NCBI GenBank assembly: GCA_964023275.1 | Contig: OZ029916.1 | Location: 39,557,396 to 39,621,395, forward strand | Direction: 5' to 3' | Length of the DNA: 64,000 bases | From: Norana najaformis | Lineage: Eukaryota > Annelida > Clitellata > Crassiclitellata > Hormogastridae | In this document: piece by piece, positions 55,697-64,000 of the stretch | Position numbering within the stretch: position 1 is the first letter of the stretch | Layout of the letters: each line of letters begins with the position of its first letter | Notes under the pieces: generated by a model | What the model was told of the DNA's origin: nothing | Seen by the model: only the letters and a program-made list of their open reading frames with translations | The model's database searches: none | Translations under genes and position numbers: made by a program

Positions 55697-58600
55697 TCAC
55701 AGTTTGCTCTTCTGGCTCACTGGTGATGGGTAGCCATCATACACCAACCGGAACTCGGCCGACGAAACATCTTTGGTTAAGTTATTGTTAAGTGCTTCTT
55801 GAACAACAGGAACAAGGTCTCGCTGACACCATCTGCCGTGACAATTCAATCAGTGACTCAACAACTCATCATTTATTGCATTTATCCCGTGCTCAGCCAG
55901 TAAATCTGAACTTGAGGTGAAAGACAAATGTGCATGAACAACTTGTCCAGGGTTGTTACACAGAGTCCCTCTGCAGGCTCAAACACGCAGTTGATGGATC
56001 ACAGGCTCAGCACACTATGGAAGAGACCACCAACCCACATGGTAGACCACCGTGAGTGACCTACTGTGCAGCATGGTGGTTTGTTGTACAGCAATTAATA
56101 ACTAATTAAAGTTCTTTAACTTATTAAGCGACTCAACAACTAACTCATTTAGTGACATGCAAACATTATTGGACTTTCTATGCAGAGGGTAGGCTGGTCA
56201 ATTGCAACCAGGAGGCCCAAGAATCCGCCTTCGGGCGGGTATCCAGGCCGCAAATCCAATACCCAATATCCAGCCATTTCTACAAATTGCTTTTATGCGT
56301 GATAGCCAGCAGGCAACGGCCTGGAATACCAGCGTGCAGCTGCTGTTGCTTCTGCCCATACAGTAGCACAGCGTAGAGTCACCGCAGACTAACCATGCAG
56401 TATCTGGTTTAGACTAGCGGCAGCTGCAGAAGGCAGAGGGACAATTAATCACCATTGTTGCATACTCAATGTCAGCTTTTTGTAGTCGATATTGGTGGCA
56501 TACAGTTGATACAGTTTTTCTCCATTGACAAGTCACTGGCACTATAAACGATATCTTTCTATATATAGAGTATCCTTGGTAACTTTGGATGGCTTATCAA
56601 CAGGACTGTAGTACAACTGCACTCTCAAAAATATCAAAAAAGGCATTAAACAAGTGTTGCAAATCTTTAGAAAGTGCAGCATTTCTCATTTCAACTGAAG
56701 TTGACCACATATAAATGCACCTAAGAATTATACAGGTGATTTTGCCTTTGCCAACAGATATATTGATTAGCGTTCCCATCTGAGATACGTGCGAGGAAAG
56801 GTGACAAAAACTGATCTAATATGGGGAGTGACGGGTACCCGGGCATAGTTCACATGGGTATACGGGCCGCATTCTACTAAAATTTTACACCTTAAAAAGA
56901 GAGCTTTTTTCAGTAGTCAGCTATCTGTAGTTCATTTCTTTTTACTTTTGATCTACAATATTAGATTGGCATCCTTCTAGATGTTCATAGAAGGTATTGT
57001 ATTAGATGGCCAGTCCTCTCCCTTGCTGCCTCATCTTTCTGCCAACAGTGTATGCAGTGTAGTTATTTTATAGCAGAGATTCCTATGGGTGCCACTGGAG
57101 CAGAATCACGAAATCTTTCTGCCTGGTAGGTATTAAACCCCGACTTCACGACTGACAGTCCAGCATGCTCACCACTAGACTACTGTGAACCTATTGAATA
57201 GCACAACTTACCTAACGGCAGTGAGCACATCCTCTGGACTGGCTTCACTCCAATTGGCCTGCTCCAGCAACAACAGCCCTGAGAAAGAAGAAATGTCTTA
57301 ATTTTAATCAACTAATGACTTCTAAGGCACCGTTATCATTATACACAAGGCATCAATCGATGGGCATTTCAAGTAAAACCGCAGTAAAAATCGCAATCTG
57401 TTGGAGAATCCAGGGCAAAATCAAACAGGTCAGGAAAACCAGAAGCCTGGTTTCCATAAGTATTGCAGAGAGATTGAATTCTTTGCCTCTTTCCCATAAG
57501 CATTTGAAAACCATTCTGTTTTAGTGTTGTTTTGTGTTGTCCGGTTGGAAGCACCTCTAAGGAGTTTGTCTTGAATAGGCACAAGAAAAAATTTGTGATT
57601 ACAACTATAATTACAAAAGTTAGGGTACTCACGATGTTTCCAAGAATCTAATATTTTACATAGCACCTTTTGAAGAGCCTTTTAAACGTGCTAAAAAGGG
57701 TGACTTAAAAAAGCTGAAAGCATTTTGAAGCCGCTTCATTCAATTCATTTAATACACAAGTTCACAGTTGAAAGCACAAAACTACACTTGCCCATGTAAA
57801 GCCTGGCGATGCTGAAAGCAAACTCGCGAGCAGCAACTTCCAAACGGTCTGGCTGATTCTTGGCAAACTCCAGAACCTTCTGCAATCCATGCTGCACTCT
57901 CTCAGCACTTGGAAGGAGTGCTGCATTCTGCATAAGCGGCTCAAGACGGAGATTGACGTCTGCCTGAAGTGACTGAAGGACACTTCCCTTCGACTTTGCA
58001 ATGGCTCGAAGGACGTCAAGGGAAAGGACATTTGTTGTGCCTTCCCAGATTGGCAGGACCTGGAAAATAAGATCAGTCATGTTAACCTTTATTTACCAAC
58101 GTATTGCACTTGTTGTCAGTAACTTTGGTCAACTTTAGTTCCATAAACCTGCCAGCACACCTTCTTTGATCTGTTAGATAGCCATGCGTTGAAAGATGCT
58201 CAAAAGGTGCTATATAAATAACCCAAAAAGGAAATATCTACAAGACCTTAAAAGGGTTAATTTGGTGGCAGTAAATAAAAATGGCCAGTACTGTACTCTG
58301 ATCTATGTCAATTCTGGAGTATGACCCGTGAAATTGATACCAATCACACTGTGGAATCTTAAATAGAATTCATTCTTAATTAAACCAGAAAATCAAAATC
58401 CATCCTAAACAATAACGTACTGTAATGATGCATAAGACAAACAGTTAATTAAATTAAATTAATTAAATTGGAATTTTAGCTTAGTAACTGAATGGACTGT
58501 CTTCTTTAAGTTCTTTGCATCTTAATCCTGACCTCAGCATTGCCTGTATCTGGGGCAGATGTTCAGTAATGTGACATAAATAGTACTGTGATGTAACAAG

Positions 58601-61600
58601 CACAAGACAATGCATTATTGTTCCTGAATCATGATATTCATAGAACAAACCTGAGCATCCCGGAGTATCTGCGGCAGACCAGAATCTTCGAGGTAACCCA
58701 TTCCACCAAAACACTCAAGTCCTTCTGATGTCACCGACATGGCCTGCAAATAAAAATAAACAGAAGCAAATGAAGAGGGTGGCATGGTGTCCAAGTGTAA
58801 TCATGGCATCCTAGTGACAACATGGTGTCCATATGGATAAGAATACAAGTACAGTAGATCTGACGATTACTGATATCTGGAATGGTGAAATTATTAGCAA
58901 CTCATGAGATTTTGATGTACTAAATTTTTATGGATTAGATTTGAATAGCTGAGATTATAAGTAAAAATGAACAGATCACTAATTACATCTGGAATGGCTA
59001 AATTATCAGTAGACTAGAATTTGATTAGCTTTAGATCTATATGGATTAGACTTAATTTCATTTGATTATTTTAACCTCGCTTGAATTAGATTTTATTGGA
59101 TGAGATCATCAACACATTAGATTATATCACATACTTGTTTGGCCGTGTAAAGCTTGGCCACCGGCGTCAGAAGACGAAAGACGTCCCTCTCTACTGGCGA
59201 AAGCTTCTGACAGTCGTCCAAACCAAGAAGTCGACTCACTTCAAGAGTCAACAGCAAAGCAGCACGATACTCAATCTGCCGAAAGCCACCAGAAAATTTA
59301 AACACAATTCAGTTCAAAATTTTACATAACAGCACATCATTTCGAATATATTATCATTACGCTGTACAGCCCATCCTGCACAAAGCATCTGTACACTAGT
59401 TCAGCAAATGCTCCTTCTAACAGAAAATCCCAGGTTGACCGCTGTCTCTCTCCCTCTCCCCTCTTCTCCCGCTGTCTCTCTCCCCCTCCCTCTTCTCCCT
59501 TACGCTTCAAAGCATACTGTTATATAGATTAGCATCATATAATTCATCAAACAGCACCAGTCTAACTAAGTAAGCATGCATGCATGGTAATTAGTATACA
59601 GATTATGTTACTTAAGATAAACATGTGGTAAATCAGTTTCTTTTAATTAGAAACATGGTATAAGTCTTTTGTAGCATGTAGCTTTTAATCTCGGTCCTGT
59701 TACATTGTTCCTGTACCTTCTTACTGTTCCTATGATATCCATATGAATGCAGTGAAATATTGCGTTGTGCCATTGCTAAATTTCCTAGCTGTTTGGAGGT
59801 TATCTTCCATAACCTTTCTTCTGTGAAATATCAACGGAGACCTTGGACATTTACAATATCTTTATAAAAATATAATCGAAAACAAATATAATATTTAAAG
59901 ATGCTGCAGTTTTGTACTAAAGTATCATTCTGATTTCTGCTGAGTTTAAATGCAAATTAATGAATAGCTATTAAGGAATTATTAGATTAATATAAGAAAT
60001 GATATAAAAAATTCTGCAGACCTCCATGTTTGCCAGGTTCTTTATGTGAAGCGGATGGTCCTTAATTGGAAGACCGAAGCAGGACCTCTTTATGCTGTAG
60101 TCTCGTGCCAAATTCAGAATTCTATCCATAAACACACCTCCAGTAAATCTTCAGTAACCAACGTAATGTAATCACCAATTTAAGTAGTACCTTTAAGTGT
60201 GCTCAACAATTTACCTCTTAATCTTATTTACCCATATTTGATTATTTACCCCCCGGTATTAATCTGAACAGTTTACCTGCGCATGGCACCGGAGGCACTG
60301 ATTGCATTGTGAAGGCGAGTCAGTGTCAGCATGTGAGAGATGCTTGCCACTCCTCTACCGTCGGCCGACACCTGAAAGCAGCCAATCAAAAAAACATTTA
60401 TATACCGTATGTCCTTGCATATTAAGTCAAGAAATTCTGGACAATTTTGAGAGTTCAAACTGGGGGGTCACCTTATTCAAGGGTCAAACCAAGATCACAA
60501 GACACATTCCACAGGAGACTGCCGACGGCTCTGCACTTGGCTGTATCAAAGTATCCCTCTGTAGAACACCTTAAATAATATACCAGTAATCATGATCCTT
60601 TTGCTCACTTAGCAATATAAAAGCACCCTGGGCACCATTCACAGTTAGCCTTGCAAGATCAGTAGGTCTTAGTAATCTGTTGCTAAGAGGGGGGGGGGGG
60701 GGGCAAGGCTAATGCCACAAGCAGATAAATGCCACCTGGCGGACAGTCAGTCCAATGTATGTCACTGAACTATTTATACATGGGTCCTAGAGTTTTTCCT
60801 TTTCCAAGGTCAAAAGATAAGAGGTCAACATATACATTGGGTCAACTTGTACTAGAGTGTGTAAAGCAAAATTGCCAAGATCAGTAGGTGGCATTATTCA
60901 GTCATGTGTAAAGACCTTGCTCAACTTGTTTTCACAGTACAGATTTATACAGCATTTACTTATAATCCATGTAGCACTTCCAAACATGAATAATTTCTCA
61001 GCAAATATAATCTCATGCAACTCAGCATTTACACTGAGCAAAATTTGGAACACTAAGGATTGACAAATCAGACCTTGACTGCATTTGTTCCATCTAGTAG
61101 CAGCTCAGCTGTTGGAAGCTGTCTTGTTCCGAGTTTATCCTTGAGACGCTGGACCTCAATGTTGTTCAGGTTTCCCTCCGAGTCCCTCACTTCCAAATAA
61201 AACATGGACAGGCCACCAGTTCCCTGAAATCAGTGCAATAACTTTACATACACAGTCACACAGAAGAGCAGAAGAATAGCAATCGTTAAGCCAATCCATA
61301 AGGCCTGTTAACAAATGCATTACTTACTTACTTACAATCCCACGAGGAAGCAATGTTTATGAAGTGTTAGCAACTTAATTTTTCTCTGCATTGGAATATG
61401 AAGACCGGCGGTCAGTTCCCTCCCTTGTCATCTCATTTTCCCACTCAAAGTCTTCAGTCTCATAAAGGTGTGAAAACATGGCTATCTGACATATCCAAAC
61501 AGGTGCACTTACAACAGGCTGAAAATGTTACTTAAGCCATTTGTGGTGGCACTAGATGATGTTAGATGACGGGTAGGATTACCTCTTTGTACTTGCCATC

Positions 61601-63148
61601 CGCAGTGCAGGGTCGCGCCAGGGTCAGTGACATGTCGGAGTCAGTAGCTGACGAGAACCATTTGTAACCGTAGAGTTTGTATGTGCCATCAGGCTGCTTC
61701 AGTGCTAGCGTTTCTGTTCCACCGGCTGGAACAACGCATAAGGTATCAATCGATAGTTGCTTCAAATGAAACCATTGGTAAAAATCATAACCCACTGAAG
61801 AAACCCGGCTGAAACCTGATAATTCAAGGAAACCAAAATTCATGCTGTGGCGGGTGTCTGTTCATTCTGCTCAGTCTCTTGTGTCAGTTCAGTCTCAAGA
61901 CTATCTTTGTTCAGTTGGCTTATCCATCATAGGCTTCCTCTCTGTTTCATTGGACTGACTTTCTGGACGCTGACCTGACAGCAGCTTGATTTGATGCACC
62001 ATCAGTTGATGCCTTGTGCATCAGACACTGGTCAAAGTGGTCAAAACTGAACATCAATTTCTTACCTACCAACATCAGAACCGCCTTTTCTCTCTGTCAT
62101 CCATTGGCCAGAAGTCCAGAACTGCTTTGGATCTCGGCTGGTCAGTCTCTTGTACGCAGCATCAAGCGGACCCTCTCGACCAATGGCCTGCAAACATTCA
62201 ATTTATGCCATAAATCATGAACGTAATCACTTCGTCATGCTTTTTCATCACATCTACAGGTAATCTAATAGCATCTACAGTTTGTTCATTCAAAGTAATC
62301 CACGTTGCCATTATCTAATGTATCTTGCCAGAAATTGGGTAAAAACGTAAATTTATTAAGGATATTAGGAAAAAGTATGTACCAGTACTGTAGAAATATT
62401 TTAATGGAATTTTTAATTGTTATTTAAAACTCTGCAAAAAACCTTCAACGGTTGAAGACTCTCGTCTATTAAACTGGTTGAACAACCTATTGCTATGACA
62501 CATGGTAAGTGGTAAGGTAAGGTATGGTAATTGCTGCTTATTACAGGTATCTGTACATACTGAGTCTCCTTATAACAAGGATACAAGGCTTATGATTCCT
62601 TTGACTGAATTCAAACTGAAAGTTATTTAGTAATGAGCTACCATGCCACCTAAATAAAAAATGTAAAGCCTCCACATTCCTAGTGAAAGGCACTCATTTC
62701 CTTCTCTTTGGCCCTCGAGCCAGCAATGGAATAATCCCAAAGTCCTAGGCAGTGCATCTAATTCACAGATCACGATAGTACCAAATTAAACTGCTGGTGA
62801 CAGAGGCACAAGTCTGCAAACAACTTGCCCAGGGTCGATTTACACAGAATCCACCCAGAAAGTGTGAACCCACAACCTTCGATTACAGACCCAGCACGTT
62901 AACCAAACAGCCAACACTGTTAAACACGCCATCTTAAAGAAAGGTTTTAAAATTCCTAATTCAGATTTCTATGCAATTTTTGACTGTTACCGAAAGCAAG
63001 ATATAATTAAATGTATGGGTCTATTGACTTGCTGAATAGCTATGAGACCTCAATGGACTTTGCAGCTCCATCGGTCATTGCCAGCGGACATGCATAGAGA
63101 CCACTAGATGACTGGAAAAGGTACAACTTGGTCATCTGGTATAGTCGA
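55697..63148 (-). CDS. AidB/ACDH-11-type acyl-CoA dehydrogenase with peroxisomal SKL, 3' 11 exons
   Basis: FAD-dependent acyl-CoA dehydrogenase of the branch containing E. coli AidB and C. elegans ACDH-11. Exons, 5' to 3': 63148-63049, 62187-62070, 61725-61583, 61223-61074, 60371-60277, 60121-60022, 59275-59135, 58743-58651, 58059-57792, 57278-57212, 55832-55697. Visible blocks are [89 protein letters not shown] and [18 protein letters not shown]; Glu in the last is the expected catalytic base. The protein ends SQKSKL, a canonical PTS1, so a peroxisomal location is predicted. The visible part is 469 aa; about 120 N-terminal residues lie beyond the window edge, as no further exon is recognisable up to 64000. 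The second-last intron needs a GC donor (57792/57791). Confidence 0.92.
56975..57192 (-). mobile_element. tRNA-SINE with tRNA head, in the dehydrogenase gene
   Basis: Minus-strand head CAGTAGTCTAGTGGTGAGCA with a B-box region near 57130; body GATGGCCAGTCCTCTCCC on the + strand. It ends about 20 bases from the exon at 57212, inside the last intron. Confidence 0.75.
60689..60703 (+). repeat. Poly-G run of 15
   Basis: Fifteen consecutive G on the + strand within an intron. Length is prone to sequencing error. It can form a G-quadruplex. Confidence 0.9.
61335..61445 (-). mobile_element. Truncated, diverged tRNA-SINE
   Basis: GAAGTGTTAGCAACTTAATTTTTCTC and CGGTCAGTTCCCTCCCTTG match the SINE body loosely; the head is missing. 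Confidence 0.55.
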
Positions 63149-64000
63149 CTGAAAAACAACAAATCTCACAGTTACATACAACAGAATCTCAATAAAACAC
63201 ATTTCACTACTGACATGATTCCGATACAACATGAATACAATATAGACACAAAATTCGATTTGATATTAGAATATTTCCTTTATTTTTTGTAGCACTTATT
63301 AGTGTTCAATGTCGATAAATCTGAATCTGAAGTGCACAAGCAACTTGTCTAGGGTTGTTACTTGACACACAGTCAAGCGTGTCAGACAGGTGCTCCAAGC
63401 ATGGTACAGCTGAATGTCATAGGTAAGGAAACAAACTAAGATAAGGTCAGGCATGGTACAATAAGGGCAAACATAGTCATTACAATTTGGTAAGGCAAGA
63501 ATGCAAACTTCACAGGCCAATGCTAGATCAGATTGTTTATGTTTCCAGCACCACATAAGCTATTATTTAATAATAATAATAAATTAAAACTAAGGTTAGG
63601 TAACTGGTAAGACCAATAGTAGCACATACCAGTATATGCATATATACATGTGTATGCATATATAGAGCAAATCAGATATTTCACCTCAGATATTAGATTT
63701 ACTGATGCTGCACATGTTATAAATGCTTTAAGTGCTATGAATAATAAAGATTTAACTGTAAAAATTCATATCTATGCAGACTTATAACTTACTGTTGTTG
63801 GCAATTTAATAAATAGCTGAATCAAATCCAAAGGCCATGTTTGGTTAGAACTGGAAAGGCCAAAGGTTAGGTACGGTAACTGATATGGACTCCAGTAGTG
63901 GATGCTTTTACTTGACTCAGATGTCTGACAATTTGTGTTAATACCTAATTTCAGTTCACATGGTAATTTAATTATAATAATAATTACATTACATTAGTAA
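63149..64000. other. Intron or 5' region of the dehydrogenase gene
   Basis: No exon with the expected N-terminal acyl-CoA dehydrogenase sequence is visible on the minus strand. The preceding exon must end in phase 2, but no candidate fits. AT-rich sequence with short AAT tracts only. Confidence 0.5.

Overview
This is a eukaryotic window from an invertebrate animal. The genes are split by introns, and they are animal-specific or broadly eukaryotic: PRDM14, a doublecortin-domain kinase, JKAMP, a metazoan-type phosphoglycerate mutase and an AidB/ACDH-11-type acyl-CoA dehydrogenase. The spacers are full of microsatellites, tRNA-derived SINEs and 3' ends of CR1/L2-like LINEs. The mix suggests a marine invertebrate (lancelet, hemichordate, echinoderm or lophotrochozoan); I cannot decide between these from the sequence.

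Layout. 1-8.7 kb: gene-free, CpG-rich, simple and degenerate repeats. 8.7-15.4 kb (-): a complete nine-exon PRDM14 gene (590 aa, PR/SET domain plus six zinc fingers). Its last exon and flanks are duplicated in opposite orientation inside intron 3. 15.4-27.9 kb: repeat-rich, CpG-rich spacer with no gene I can support. 27.9-31.5 kb (+): phosphoglycerate mutase, six exons, 251 aa. 32.9-36.5 kb (-): JKAMP, an ER seven-pass membrane protein, six visible exons. 36.5-44.1 kb: transposon relics and one small intact reading frame with a mitochondrial-type N-terminus. 44.1-54.3 kb (+): doublecortin-like kinase, thirteen coding exons, 673 aa, with a catalytic loop and glycine loop that predict a pseudokinase. 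55.7-63.1 kb (-): eleven exons of an acyl-CoA dehydrogenase ending in the peroxisomal signal SKL; its N-terminus lies beyond the window.

The exon models were built by hand from splice sites, reading-frame phase and protein-family similarity. The PRDM14, PGAM and DCLK models run from an ATG to a stop with every phase matching. JKAMP and the dehydrogenase also keep phase throughout but lack a resolved 5' end. Two introns need a GC donor instead of GT, and both are forced by phase. The genes do not form an obvious pathway. PGAM/JKAMP and DCLK/dehydrogenase are convergent pairs; PRDM14/PGAM and JKAMP/DCLK are divergent across long spacers.

The most unusual items are the roughly 98% identical 645-bp inverted repeats inside PRDM14, which flank exons 4-8; the DCLK family member with HRD changed to HRN; the SKL terminus on the AidB-type dehydrogenase; and an apparent CpG step near 27 kb between a CpG-rich left part and a CpG-poor right part.
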